A stretch of 64,000 bases of DNA from CAYVTV01 sp964526475 (GCA_964526475.1 CAZGKF010000011.1:14471-78470), one strand, 5' to 3'; positions 18,190 through 26,369 are shown, counted from the first letter of the stretch. Numbers and translations: made by a program. Notes: generated by a model not told the origin, from the sequence alone.

Positions 18190-18741
18190 CTAAGCCAATA
18201 AATTATTTACCTCGTTCTTATCGAAATATTCAGGATTAAATTCTTCTCCCAGCCATTCAATATAATTCTCATACTCCCCATGTTCAGGATCCCGTACAAT
18301 TTCCAGCATATCTGAATAACCCCATATTCCGCCACAATCTTCCGGAGGACAACCCATTTCGCCATCAGTACAAACAGGGTATTTTATTTTATCATCGGAG
18401 AAAAGGATTTTTTCCAGAAATATGGTATGCATCCAGCCATCACCAAAGTCATATTCGTAAAGAATTCTTTCCTTCTCTTTGGCTAAAAGATCGGAAATCT
18501 TCATGTTTTTGTAATCAACATTATTCAGTTCATTCCAGAAATCATCATCAGCCATTCTGACCGTATAAAAAGTATTGTCTTTAATAAACTGATGCAAATG
18601 GGAATTTTCCCATCCCATAGTAGTCTGGATAATCTGATGAAAATCTGATAATTTAACATCCGGTGAGATTAATATCCTTCTCCAAATATTGGGTTTAGAT
18701 CCGTTTAAAGATATTTTTATCTGGTAAATCTTTTTATTCAT
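18190..18741 (-). CDS. Plasmid pRiA4b ORF-3-like protein
   Basis: The start at 18741 (MNKKIYQIKISLNG) gives 183 residues. The family signature is complete: IWRRILI near the N-terminus, FHQIIQTTMGWENSHLHQF, YEYDFGDGWMH and the Cys-rich CPPEDCGGIWGY near the C-terminus. The family is widespread on plasmids and chromosomes, often next to mobile or SEC-C genes, and has no established activity. Here it opens an accessory patch that runs to the tRNA gene. Confidence 0.88.
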   Translation of the reverse strand: MNKKIYQIKISLNGSKPNIWRRILISPDVKLSDFHQIIQTTMGWENSHLHQFIKDNTFYTVRMADDDFWNELNNVDYKNMKISDLLAKEKERILYEYDFGDGWMHTIFLEKILFSDDKIKYPVCTDGEMGCPPEDCGGIWGYSDMLEIVRDPEHGEYENYIEWLGEEFNPEYFDKNEVNNLLA

Positions 18742-18768
18742 ATTTTTTTTAATGTTTATAAAGTAGTT

Positions 18769-18776
18769 CAAATATA
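18769..18776 (-). promoter_or_regulatory. Promoter -7 element of the pRiA4b ORF-3-like gene
   Basis: Minus strand reads TATATTTG (TAnnTTTG), 28 bases upstream of the start at 18741; this supports the shorter start. Confidence 0.55.
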
Positions 18777-19018
18777 GCTTTTTGAGGGAAATAATCATAA
18801 TTCCCATTTAATTAATAATCTCTGCTTAGACCAAATAATCATTTCTGCAATACCAAAATAATTTTTCCTTATTTCAACTTTTTTATTCTATAATAAGCGA
18901 TTGGAGTTTATTATTGTAAATAAAAGATACAGTTGTAACAATAATTTAAGTAACAAATCATTAAGGTGTTTTATGGTACTGATAAATATCAGAAAGTTGA
19001 TAGTTATAATAAATCTGA

Positions 19019-19861
19019 TCAGGAAATCTCACTGAATTTTTTCCAGAAGAGGGAATAATTATTTTCTTTCCCCGATGCCAGTCTGGTGATGCTATCCCTG
19101 ACTTCATCCATTGGGAAATCCTCAGAATGTTTTTCTGCCCAGTTAGCCCAGTTAGCTAAAAATATTTTTTTCCCTTCCAAAGTAGTTTCTATTAAATGGT
19201 CGGAGTAAATAGTTATTTCTGCGGCCGGAAAATTTCTGATATCGTCAGGCATATATATTCCTATTGCCTTAATCTCTGACAACAACTGGTTGGCATGGAA
19301 GAAATTATTAGCATGAAATACCGGAAGGTCAACAGCCGGAATGAATTTTTGTCCCATTCCTTCGGGAAATATTTCATCGAATGAAAAAACTTTTATAACA
19401 TCCGAAAGCAAAAGACTATCTTTTTTTGACGAGCGGAATGAATCGCCTGCAGATGCCAGGATCTTAATGCATTGATCGATGCCTGCAAATCCCCTGATTG
19501 CCAACTCATGCTTCAGGGCAACAGCAAGGATTATATTACAGGACTCTACAAATAATTTGAAAGCCATACTACTCATTTCAGGCAGATTATTTTCAATGTA
19601 AAGAGGAGAGAAAATATAAATACGGTCGGATAATATCCTGATCTCAGGCTCTATGATTTTAAGACCAAGGTTGTATTTCTGCAAGCTTGAAAAATAAAAT
19701 TCTTTAGCCAGCTCATTGAAAAACGATTGCAATTCGTGGAATTTATCGAGTTCCAGAAAATAATTATAATTCATGATCTCAATAACACCTGTCAGGGCTG
19801 AGCGGGGGGTGAGATTTTCGTCTTTTATATTTTCTTCATTGGAAAAATAGGGATCAGGCAT
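19019..19861 (-). CDS. Unrecognised protein, possible degenerate nucleotide-cyclase-like domain
   Basis: I do not recognise a named family with confidence. The 280-residue soluble protein has the layout of a class III cyclase homology fold: a first strand near ALTGVIEIMNY (about 22-32), RILSDRIYIFSP (about 75-86) where cyclases have a second metal-site Asp, and ELAIRGFAGI (about 118-127) where cyclases have the RGAI strand. Key substrate residues are not evident, so it may be a sensor rather than an enzyme. No signal peptide. It stands alone, with 277 empty bases before it and 220 after. Confidence 0.6.
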   Translation of the reverse strand: MPDPYFSNEENIKDENLTPRSALTGVIEIMNYNYFLELDKFHELQSFFNELAKEFYFSSLQKYNLGLKIIEPEIRILSDRIYIFSPLYIENNLPEMSSMAFKLFVESCNIILAVALKHELAIRGFAGIDQCIKILASAGDSFRSSKKDSLLLSDVIKVFSFDEIFPEGMGQKFIPAVDLPVFHANNFFHANQLLSEIKAIGIYMPDDIRNFPAAEITIYSDHLIETTLEGKKIFLANWANWAEKHSEDFPMDEVRDSITRLASGKENNYSLFWKKFSEIS

Positions 19862-20085
19862 TTTTTAATATTTTATTTGAAAATTTATACGTTAGAAATA
19901 CTTTTTTGTTACACAGTATCTATGAGGCATTGGAAAATCCTTTTCACATTATGACATTGAAATCAGTAACCATGAAGTTGAGGAGAAGATCAAGAAAATA
20001 GTAATCGGAGAGTTTGTATGGTATTTTTCATTCTGAAAATGTTTAGAATGAAAAAAGATCTCAATCCTGATTTTTTATATGTTGT

Positions 20086-20739
20086 TCATTCATGGAATTT
20101 GTTTTTATCCCAACGGGCAGGATTATTAATGATGTAATTCCGTATTTTGAAAAATTCGGCAGGATTACGAATGATATGTTCGTAAAACCGTGATTGCCAT
20201 GCAAAATCATTATACCCCAATTTTTTCGCCTGTGTTGTTACCGATGATTTAATACCACGAATAATGGATGCCAGATTTTTTGAGTGCGGCCTGAATTGAT
20301 TGCCGGGGGTATTAATGGTATTGGTGGTATTGGTAGAGACGCAATGCATTGCGTCTGTACGATCCCCATCCCCATCCCGATCCCCATCCCCATCCCGATC
20401 CCGATCCCCATCCCGATCCCGGTCCCGATTTCCCATTCTCCTGTTCGAATTGTATTGATTTTCACCAATAATTATTATTCCGTGAATATGATTTGGCATT
20501 ACCAAAAATGCGTCCAATTCTAAATTAATATCAGGTCGCAATTCAGGTGTTTTAATCCATTGCTGTTCTACAATTTCCCCGATTTCGGTTAATCGCATTT
20601 CGCCATTGGCAACATCCCCAAAAAAATGTTCTCTGTTTAAGGTGCAAATGGTAATAAAATATGCACCATTGCTCCCATAATCCCAGGTTTGCAATCGCGC
20701 AGACGGTATCCGGTATTTATTATTAAATTTTTCGGTCAT
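20086..20739 (-). CDS. REP-associated tyrosine transposase (RAYT, Y1 HUH family)
   Basis: From the internal ATG at 20739 the protein has 217 residues. The HUH motif is in PNHIHGIII, preceded by YFITICTLNREHFFG, and the catalytic Tyr is likely in FYEHIIRNPAEF or the nearby YIINNP stretch, all typical of the TnpA_REP group that moves REP/BIME palindromes. A stretch of alternating Asp with Arg or Gly (about 22 residues) interrupts the domain, encoded by a hexanucleotide microsatellite, and a 28-base palindrome lies next to it. The frame continues upstream without a stop into an hsdM fragment, giving a 281-residue fused frame starting at 20931. Confidence 0.8.
   Translation of the reverse strand: MTEKFNNKYRIPSARLQTWDYGSNGAYFITICTLNREHFFGDVANGEMRLTEIGEIVEQQWIKTPELRPDINLELDAFLVMPNHIHGIIIIGENQYNSNRRMGNRDRDRDGDRDRDGDGDRDGDGDRTDAMHCVSTNTTNTINTPGNQFRPHSKNLASIIRGIKSSVTTQAKKLGYNDFAWQSRFYEHIIRNPAEFFKIRNYIINNPARWDKNKFHE
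20333..20360. repeat. Palindrome inside the RAYT gene, REP-like
   Basis: The core AGACGCAATGCATTGCGTCT (20337-20356) is a perfect 20-base palindrome, and the flanks GTAG/GTAC extend it to 28 bases with one mismatched pair. It resembles widespread Bacteroidota palindromic repeats and may be a target of the very transposase that contains it. Confidence 0.85.
20361..20428. repeat. Hexanucleotide microsatellite (ATCCCC/ATCCCG), about 11 copies
   Basis: Eleven units of six bases run from 20362 to 20427, all ATCCCC or ATCCCG except the last, GTCCCG. The unit length is a multiple of three, so copy-number change keeps the RAYT frame and only lengthens the Asp/Arg/Gly stretch. Confidence 0.9.
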
Positions 20740-20946
20740 CGCTAGTTTTTCCAGCGTTTCTTCTTTTATGGCTTCCAGATATTCCTGTCCCGTAAAAGTA
20801 TCTTCAGAAATATTTAGATAGAGTATCTTGTCTGCCTTCGGTATCTCATTGGCGTAGATTTCAATTTTCTCCGACAGGTACTTATAAAAAATAAATCCGA
20901 GAATGTAATCTCTGAATTCATCGGGATCCATTTTACCACGGAGGGT
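20740..20946 (-). pseudogene. Type I restriction-modification HsdM N-terminal remnant
   Basis: Reading leftwards from 20946, the codons give YTLRGKMDPDEFRDYILGF, the near-invariant start region of the HsdM N-terminal helical domain, followed by FYKYLSEKIEIYANE and EYLEAIKEETLEKL. An in-frame TGA lies just upstream, and the methylase catalytic domain (NPPF) is missing; instead the frame passes directly into the RAYT gene. So about 65 residues of a 500-residue methylase survive. It lies 180 bases from the 3' end of tRNA-Arg, a usual integration site for elements that carry type I systems. Confidence 0.75.
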
Positions 20947-20989
20947 ATATCAACCTCAACCATAACAACCTCTTAATGAAAGAACCAAA

Positions 20990-21013
20990 AAGGGGTACAA
21001 TTAAGGGGTACAA
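20990..21013. repeat. Tandem direct repeat, 11 bases twice
   Basis: AAGGGGTACAA occurs at 20990-21000 and 21003-21013. It lies between the hsdM remnant and tRNA-Arg and may be a trace of the edge of a lost integrated element. Confidence 0.6.
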
Positions 21014-21020
21014 AAAAATA

Positions 21021-21056
21021 AAAACCCCTCATTCACAATTGAATAAGGGGAGTTTT
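21021..21056. terminator. Bidirectional terminator-like hairpin
   Basis: AAAACCCCTCATTC pairs with GAATAAGGGGAGTTTT with small bulges. A-run on one side and T-run on the other make it able to stop transcription in either direction; on the minus strand it would end the tRNA-Arg transcript. Confidence 0.6.
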
Positions 21057-21129
21057 AATAGGCCACGCTCCCACGGAAAAATAATATCAGCGTGAGATGC
21101 CCCTCACTCCCACTCTCACTCTGTTTCAG

Positions 21130-21201
21130 TAGCCCCACCAGGAATCGAACCTGGATTTACGGTTTAGGAAACCGCCGTTCTATCCATTGAACTATAGGGC
21201 C
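21130..21201 (-). tRNA. tRNA-Arg, anticodon CCU
   Basis: The minus strand folds as a full cloverleaf of 72 bases: acceptor GGCCCTA pairs with TGGGGCT (two wobble pairs) plus discriminator A; anticodon stem GCGGT/ACCGT with loop TTCCTAA, giving anticodon CCT (decodes AGG); T arm CCAGG-TTCGATT-CCTGG. CCA is not encoded. The 3' end faces the hsdM/RAYT patch. Confidence 0.93.
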
Positions 21202-21220
21202 AATTATTTAGCAATCATTT

Positions 21221-21285
21221 TGCATCCGCCGTACATCTTCGCTAAAACTTCGGTGTACACGTAAGATTCAGCGAAGCTGGATGCA
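21221..21285. repeat. Imperfect inverted repeat next to tRNA-Arg
   Basis: TGCATCC (21221-21227) pairs with GGATGCA (21279-21285), and CTTCGCT (21237-21243) with AGCGAAG (21270-21276), giving a cruciform-like element of 65 bases just upstream of the tRNA. It resembles the intergenic palindromic repeats that are common in Bacteroidota. Confidence 0.6.
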
Positions 21286-21472
21286 CTGAACTACAGAACA
21301 AAAAAATTCCCGCAAATATAATCCTTTTTCGGCTTTATCGCAAAGTTTAAAGAATCATGTTGATGTCTGTGTCTTAGTTTCTTTTTCAACATGTTTGCAT
21401 ATCTTTTTTTTATTCATTCTTGATAATTCCTCAGAAAAGTGTGAACTTCATGCCCTGATATAATTATTGCAC

Positions 21473-22009
21473 ATGAGCTATCTGGATATTATTCTTGCCA
21501 TACCTTTACTTTGGGCATTTTACAGGGGATTTTCCAAAGGTTTTGTTATTGCCGCAGCAGGTCTTGTGGCTCTTATTCTGGGGATTTATGGAGCCATCCA
21601 TTTTTCAGGCATCACGGTATCTTTCTTATTGAATCATATGGAGAAGGACCCAAAAACTATAAGACTTATTGCTTTTGCAATTACCTTTATTGCAATAGTT
21701 TTAGCCGTTCACCTGATTGCGCGGCTTACTGATTCATTGGTCAGGGCTGTGGCCCTTGGTTTTGTCAACCGCATTGCCGGACTGGTTTTTAATGGTTTTA
21801 AAATGGCATTTATTATTAGTGTAATTATTGGTGTAATGCATTTTTTTGATCCGCGCTCAACAATTATTACTGATAATGATAAAAAGGAATCATTTCTGTA
21901 TCATCCTTTATCAATTTTGGCACCTATGGTTTTCCCTTACCTGAGATTTGATAATTTTAAACCTGTTATTCCTGCGAAAAAGGCAGAACCGGTTTACAGG
22001 GAAACATAA
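21473..22009 (+). CDS. CvpA-family membrane protein
   Basis: The 178-residue protein (start at 21473, MSYLDIILAIPLLW; a start two codons earlier is equally open) has four hydrophobic helices in about the first 125 residues, with the CvpA pattern FYRGFSKGFVIAAAGLVAL and a conserved VNRIAGLVFNGFK between helices 3 and 4. CvpA proteins sit in the inner membrane and have been linked to colicin V production, bile or envelope stress resistance. It precedes zwf by 15 bases and probably shares its transcript. Confidence 0.85.
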   Translation: MSYLDIILAIPLLWAFYRGFSKGFVIAAAGLVALILGIYGAIHFSGITVSFLLNHMEKDPKTIRLIAFAITFIAIVLAVHLIARLTDSLVRAVALGFVNRIAGLVFNGFKMAFIISVIIGVMHFFDPRSTIITDNDKKESFLYHPLSILAPMVFPYLRFDNFKPVIPAKKAEPVYRET

Positions 22010-22024
22010 TTTAAACATTAAAAA

Positions 22025-23545
22025 ATGAAAGAATCGGATAATCATATATTTGTGATCTTTGGAGCTTCCGGCGACCTGACAAAGAGAAAACTTTCCCCTG
22101 CTTTATATGCACTTTTTGTACAGGATTTGCTTCCCGGGAAATTTATCATTCTGGGTGTTTCCCGTTCAAAATTCAGCGATGAAGAGTTTCGCAGGGAGAT
22201 AAAACAGGCCATCCTCGAATTTAATGAGATAGATAATACTAATAAAATTGATGAGTTTATTAAAAGAATCCGCTACCTGCCTTTACAGTATGATGACAAG
22301 GCCTCATACCTTTCACTAAAAAATCTTTTGGGAACAATGAGGAAAGAAGAAGGTATAGAGGGGAATACCTTATTTTATTTAGCTACTCCGGCATCTTTAT
22401 ATGGAATTATTCCCAAAAATCTGGTTTCGGCAGGTTTAAATACCCAGGAGGAAGGATGGAAAAGGCTTATCATTGAGAAACCATTTGGGTCTGACCTGAG
22501 TTCTGCAGTGGAGTTGAAAGATCAGCTTCTAAAGGACTGGAGTGAGGAACAAATTTACAGGATAGATCATTACCTGGGTAAGGAAACTGTACAGAATCTA
22601 TTGGTTACAAGGTTTTCAAACGGAATATTTGAGCCACTCTGGAACAGAAATTTTATTCATCATGTTGAAATTACGTCAGTTGAAAGTATTGGGGTGGAAA
22701 AGAGGGGAGGATATTACGACAATTCCGGGGCTTTGCGTGATATGGTGCAGAATCATTTGCTTCAGGTGGCGGCACTTACCGCTATGGAATCCCCATCTTC
22801 CCTGGACCCGGTGTCCATGCGAAATGAGATATTAAAAGTATTTCAATCTTTAAGACCTGTTAAAGAGGAAGAAGTCAGGAATATTGCTATTCGTGGACAA
22901 TATATGCCTTCAATTATTAAGGGTAAAGCCATTAAGGGATACCGCGAAGAAGAAGATGTTAAAACAAACTCCTCTACAGAAACTTTCACAGCTATGAAAT
23001 TCTACATAGACAACTGGCGTTGGGGAGGTGTTCCTTTTTATATACGCACGGGAAAAAGGATGCCTGCCAGTGTTACAGAAGTTGTTATCCATTTCAAGCC
23101 AACGCCACACTTCCTGTTTTCTCAGAATGCAGCATGCCAATCATGCAACCAGTTGGTTATTAGAATTCAGCCCGATGAAGGTATCTTGCTGAAATTTGGA
23201 ATGAAAATCCCCGGAGCCGGTTTCGATATACAGAATGTGAATATGGATTTTCATTACGCGGATTTGTCCCATCAACGAATACCTTCAGCTTATGAACGGC
23301 TTGTCAGCGATGCTATAAAAGGGGATACAACTTTGTTTGCACGGACTGAAGAAGTACTTGAAGCCTGGAAGTTCCTTACCCCGGTAATCAATTCATGGAA
23401 TAACGATATAGATATTCCACTGTATGGTTATCCCGCAGGAACGTGGGGACCGGAAAAGGCTGATGAGCTGATTGAGGAGAAAGACATGACATGGCGTTAT
23501 CCGTGTAAAAATCTCGCTGAAGACGGCATTTTTTGTGAACTTTAA
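22025..23545 (+). CDS. zwf: Glucose-6-phosphate 1-dehydrogenase
   Basis: Zwf oxidises glucose-6-phosphate to 6-phosphogluconolactone with NADP in the oxidative pentose phosphate pathway. The 506-residue protein carries the dinucleotide site GASGDLT at 13-19, the active-site signature RIDHYLGKE at 179-187 and EKPFG at 151-155. Length is normal. The stop is two bases before the ATG of pgl, so the two enzymes are co-translated. The third enzyme of the branch, Gnd, is not in this window. Confidence 0.96.
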   Translation: MKESDNHIFVIFGASGDLTKRKLSPALYALFVQDLLPGKFIILGVSRSKFSDEEFRREIKQAILEFNEIDNTNKIDEFIKRIRYLPLQYDDKASYLSLKNLLGTMRKEEGIEGNTLFYLATPASLYGIIPKNLVSAGLNTQEEGWKRLIIEKPFGSDLSSAVELKDQLLKDWSEEQIYRIDHYLGKETVQNLLVTRFSNGIFEPLWNRNFIHHVEITSVESIGVEKRGGYYDNSGALRDMVQNHLLQVAALTAMESPSSLDPVSMRNEILKVFQSLRPVKEEEVRNIAIRGQYMPSIIKGKAIKGYREEEDVKTNSSTETFTAMKFYIDNWRWGGVPFYIRTGKRMPASVTEVVIHFKPTPHFLFSQNAACQSCNQLVIRIQPDEGILLKFGMKIPGAGFDIQNVNMDFHYADLSHQRIPSAYERLVSDAIKGDTTLFARTEEVLEAWKFLTPVINSWNNDIDIPLYGYPAGTWGPEKADELIEEKDMTWRYPCKNLAEDGIFCEL

Positions 23546-23547
23546 AT

Positions 23548-24282
23548 ATGGAGCAATCAATAAGGGTATTTAATAATGCTGAACAGATAGCGCAATATTT
23601 TGCGACTAAGATAACTTCGCTTGTATCAGAAATCAAGGAAGGCAACTATCTTAACGTAGCATTATCGGGAGGATCAACACCCAAAGTTGTTTTCAACTGC
23701 ATAAGTGAAGAATTCGGAGACCGGATAGACTGGAAAAAAGTTCTTATTTTCTGGGGAGATGAGAGATGTGTCTATCCTGAAAGTGAAGACAGTAATTTCA
23801 GAATGGCAAAAGAAAGTTTACTGGATCATATTTCCATCCCTTCCTCTAATGTTTTCAGGATAAGGGGAGAGATGGAACCTGTTTCCGAAGCTGAACGATA
23901 TACAGAGGTCGTTAAGCAATATGTACCTGCAAAAAACCGCATTCCGGTGTTTGACATATTTATGTTGGGCTTGGGGGATGATGGCCATACTGTTTCTGTT
24001 TTTCCTTCAGACACCAGTCTGTTTACAAGCCATAAATTCTATGAAGCATCGCAAAACCCTTATACAAAACAAAAAAGAATTACTGCAACAGGAACGATTA
24101 TTAATAATGCCCGGGAAGCCTTTTTTCTGGTAACGGGAGAATCGAAAGCAGAAATTGTCGCTGCGATCATTAACCGGAAACAGGGATGGGACAAACTTCC
24201 TGCTTCACTGGTAAATCCAAATCATGGTAAACTAACATGGTTACTGGATAAGCCGGCAGCCTGCAGGCTTGGTCATATTTGA
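23548..24282 (+). CDS. pgl: 6-phosphogluconolactonase
   Basis: Hydrolyses the zwf product. The 244-residue protein has the family motifs LSGGSTPK (about 40-47), FWGDERCV (about 69-76) and GLGDDGHTVSVFP (about 139-151), which hold the active site. It belongs to the NagB/RpiA fold group but these motifs are specific for the DevB-type lactonase. It directly follows zwf. Confidence 0.95.
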   Translation: MEQSIRVFNNAEQIAQYFATKITSLVSEIKEGNYLNVALSGGSTPKVVFNCISEEFGDRIDWKKVLIFWGDERCVYPESEDSNFRMAKESLLDHISIPSSNVFRIRGEMEPVSEAERYTEVVKQYVPAKNRIPVFDIFMLGLGDDGHTVSVFPSDTSLFTSHKFYEASQNPYTKQKRITATGTIINNAREAFFLVTGESKAEIVAAIINRKQGWDKLPASLVNPNHGKLTWLLDKPAACRLGHI

Positions 24283-24345
24283 AATTCAAGTCTTTGTGAA
24301 AATGAGCTTTAATTGATATATTTATGCTGAAATATATTATTTTTA

Positions 24346-24906
24346 ATGGAGCCGGAATATAAAACAAATCTTTCAAAATGGGTTGAGGACTTCACCGGGG
24401 ATCTTTTTTCATGGGCTTTACATAAGGTTTCCGATTCGGAATTGGCAAGGGACCTTGTGCAGGATACCTTCCTGGCAGCTGCTGAAAAAATCGAAGGGTT
24501 TCAGGGAAAGAGTTCTCCCAAGACCTGGTTGTTTTCCATTTTAAACCATAAAATTATCGATGTTTACAGAAAGAAAGTCAACCAGCCGCTAAATATAGAA
24601 GATCAGGTTGTTTCAAGGTTTTTCACTGAAGATGGGAGTTGGAAACCGGAAAAGCAACCGCATATATGGATCGAAAATGAGCAAAACCTTCTTGACAACC
24701 AGGAATTTCAGGCTGTGTTAAAGAAATGCATGGAAGCCTTGCCTGAAAAGTGGAGCACATGCATTAAGCTGAAATACCTGTTGAATAAAGATGGCGTTGA
24801 GATTTGTCAGGAACTGGAAATAAGTACGACTAATTTCTGGCAGATAGTTCACCGGGCCAAATTACAATTAAAAGATTGTTTGGACATGAACTGGTTTAAT
24901 GATTAA
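24346..24906 (+). CDS. ECF-type RNA polymerase sigma factor
   Basis: 186 residues. Sigma region 2 is at about 22-82 (LARDLVQDTFLAAAEKIEGF and TWLFSILNHKIIDVYRKK), and a region 4 helix-turn-helix at about 128-180 (LPEKWSTCIKLKYL then EICQELEISTTNFWQIVHRAK). It has no long extra domains. The following small gene overlaps its end and has an anti-sigma zinc motif, and the third gene encodes a membrane/redox fusion, so the three probably form a regulated stress unit. Confidence 0.88.
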   Translation: MEPEYKTNLSKWVEDFTGDLFSWALHKVSDSELARDLVQDTFLAAAEKIEGFQGKSSPKTWLFSILNHKIIDVYRKKVNQPLNIEDQVVSRFFTEDGSWKPEKQPHIWIENEQNLLDNQEFQAVLKKCMEALPEKWSTCIKLKYLLNKDGVEICQELEISTTNFWQIVHRAKLQLKDCLDMNWFND

Positions 24907-25177
24907 TAGTATGAAAAAGCTGAACCATATATTATTTCTCTCATGTTTGAAAGCCACTGAGCTAATTGAAAAGAAGTTTCATTTTAAACTTTCCTTCATT
25001 GAACGATTTCAATTAAAGATTCACAAGATGATGTGTGATGCATGCAGGCAGTATGAAAACCAAAGTTCGATAATTGAGAAGGGTATTGCATCAGGCCTTA
25101 AAGAAGAACATCCCTTGCCCGATCTGGAAAACATAAAGAAATATATCAATGAAAAACTTGCTGAAATCGGGAAGTGA
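24899..25177 (+). CDS. Small ZAS-like anti-sigma factor candidate
   Basis: The 92-residue protein has the Hx3Cx2C motif of zinc-associated anti-sigma domains (H42, C46, C49 in IHKMMCDAC) plus an upstream Cys at residue 16. It overlaps the sigma gene by eight bases; a start at 24911 would also be possible. No membrane segment, so it would act in the cytoplasm, possibly sensing redox state or metal. Similar short proteins follow ECF sigma genes in other Bacteroidota. The assignment is by motif and position. Confidence 0.7.
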   Translation: MINSMKKLNHILFLSCLKATELIEKKFHFKLSFIERFQLKIHKMMCDACRQYENQSSIIEKGIASGLKEEHPLPDLENIKKYINEKLAEIGK

Positions 25178-25197
25178 AACTTATTTAATGTAAAAAG

Positions 25198-26112
25198 GTG
25201 GGGGTGCGAAGAGAAATATATAATTATTTTTTAAAGGCTACAGATCGTGCAATATTTATCCGGGCTTTAAGGGTCGCAATCCTGGTGGGGATTATATTGA
25301 ATCTGATAAACCATCCTGAATTATTCTTTTCTTTATCTTTTGAGCAACTTAATCCAGGACAGGTTATACTGACCTTTCTTGTACCTTACTTCGTGTCAAC
25401 ATATTCATCCGTGCTTTCCGAAAGCAGTCTGAATCCAGGTATAATTTCTAACATGAATGCCAATTTATTGTATAAAAACCGGAATCTGTCAGATTTTACT
25501 ATTAGCATCGGGGAGGAAGCAGAGAAATTCTCAGGTTGTAAAAATAAAACAACTTCCAGAATAAGGATAATTGAACCACATGAAGCCACTGGCAGGTTGA
25601 AGGAAATATATGATGATATTATAAAGAAAAGGGGTAAACTTGCCGATGTACACAAGATACAGAGTTTGCGACCTGAGAGTATCGTAAAGCACATGGACCT
25701 TTACATGGAGATCATGTTTTCCGGTTCGGAACTATCCAGGGCTGAACGGGAAATGATGGCAGTAGTCGTATCAGAAAGTAATGGATGTGAATATTGCAAA
25801 GCACATCATACGGAAGCATTAAACCATTACTGGAAAGATAATGAAAAAATAAACAGGCTAATTTATGATTTTCAACAAGCCGGATTGGATGAAAAAGAAA
25901 CGGCCTTATGTAATTTTGCCGGAACCCTTACCTTGTTTCCTGAAAAATTCAAAGATGCGGAAATAACAGATCATTTGAAAGCAGTTGGTTTTAACGACAA
26001 TGCTATACTGGATGCAACGCTTGTCATAGCCTACTTCAATTTTGTAAACCGGATAGTCCTTGCTTTAGGTTTAGAGATTAATAGTGAAGAGATTAGTGGC
26101 TTTAAGTATTAG
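25198..26112 (+). CDS. Fusion of NrtS-like membrane domain and AhpD/peroxidase-related domain
   Basis: The 304-residue protein starts with GTG at 25198. Residues about 15-75 match NrtS-type nitrate/nitrite transporters, with two helices and the LVPYFVSTYSSVL end. After a 45-residue linker, residues about 120-300 are a carboxymuconolactone decarboxylase-like, peroxidase-related domain with the redox pair C197-E-Y-C200 followed by H204 (CEYCKAHH). In other bacteria these are separate genes to my knowledge. A membrane-tethered hydroperoxide or nitrosative-stress enzyme is a reasonable inference. It is the third gene after the ECF sigma factor. Confidence 0.75.
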   Translation: MGVRREIYNYFLKATDRAIFIRALRVAILVGIILNLINHPELFFSLSFEQLNPGQVILTFLVPYFVSTYSSVLSESSLNPGIISNMNANLLYKNRNLSDFTISIGEEAEKFSGCKNKTTSRIRIIEPHEATGRLKEIYDDIIKKRGKLADVHKIQSLRPESIVKHMDLYMEIMFSGSELSRAEREMMAVVVSESNGCEYCKAHHTEALNHYWKDNEKINRLIYDFQQAGLDEKETALCNFAGTLTLFPEKFKDAEITDHLKAVGFNDNAILDATLVIAYFNFVNRIVLALGLEINSEEISGFKY

Positions 26113-26210
26113 GGACAAATAGAATTGCCAGTCCGGAAATAAATATCGAATTTATATCCAATATCTTTTTTGCAACTATGCAAGTACGTCTATTTATTTC
26201 TCGCTGATAT

Positions 26211-26258
26211 GGTAAATCAGTATTTAAATTAGCACAAATCTGCGAGAACTTAAACGTA
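26211..26258 (+). repeat. Dispersed intergenic repeat, copy 1 (partner at 30629-30684)
   Basis: The two copies share GTAAATCAG-like and GCACAAATCTGCG-like blocks in the same order, with about 13 extra bases in the second copy. Each lies in a gap between genes. Confidence 0.5.
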
Positions 26259-26294
26259 TTTTATGTAAGCTTTATAGCCACGCTTTTGTAAAAT

Positions 26295-26334
26295 AACCTG
26301 ACAAGTCTGAAAAGTGTCAGGTTTTTGTTTTTTT
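26295..26334 (+). terminator. Rho-independent terminator
   Basis: AACCTGACA (26295-26303) pairs with TGTCAGGTT (26315-26323) and is followed by a T-rich run. It lies 180 bases after the sigma/NrtS unit and 35 bases before the rhodanese-thioredoxin gene, so it separates the two. Confidence 0.8.
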
Positions 26335-26369
26335 ACGACTATCTGTTCAAGAAAAGAAAAATTTTTAAA

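Noticed and set aside
19935..20035. Possible nuclease or ATPase scrap (HYDIEISNHEVEEKI) after the cyclase-like gene
   Set aside because: No start, about 30 codons, and no family match that I can defend.
20361..20428. Regular short repeats considered as a CRISPR array
   Set aside because: Units are six bases with no spacers; it is a microsatellite. No cas genes are present in the window.
20284..20523. Open frame on the plus strand with a long Pro-Ile repeat
   Set aside because: It is the antisense reading of the hexamer microsatellite inside the RAYT gene; no start context or family.
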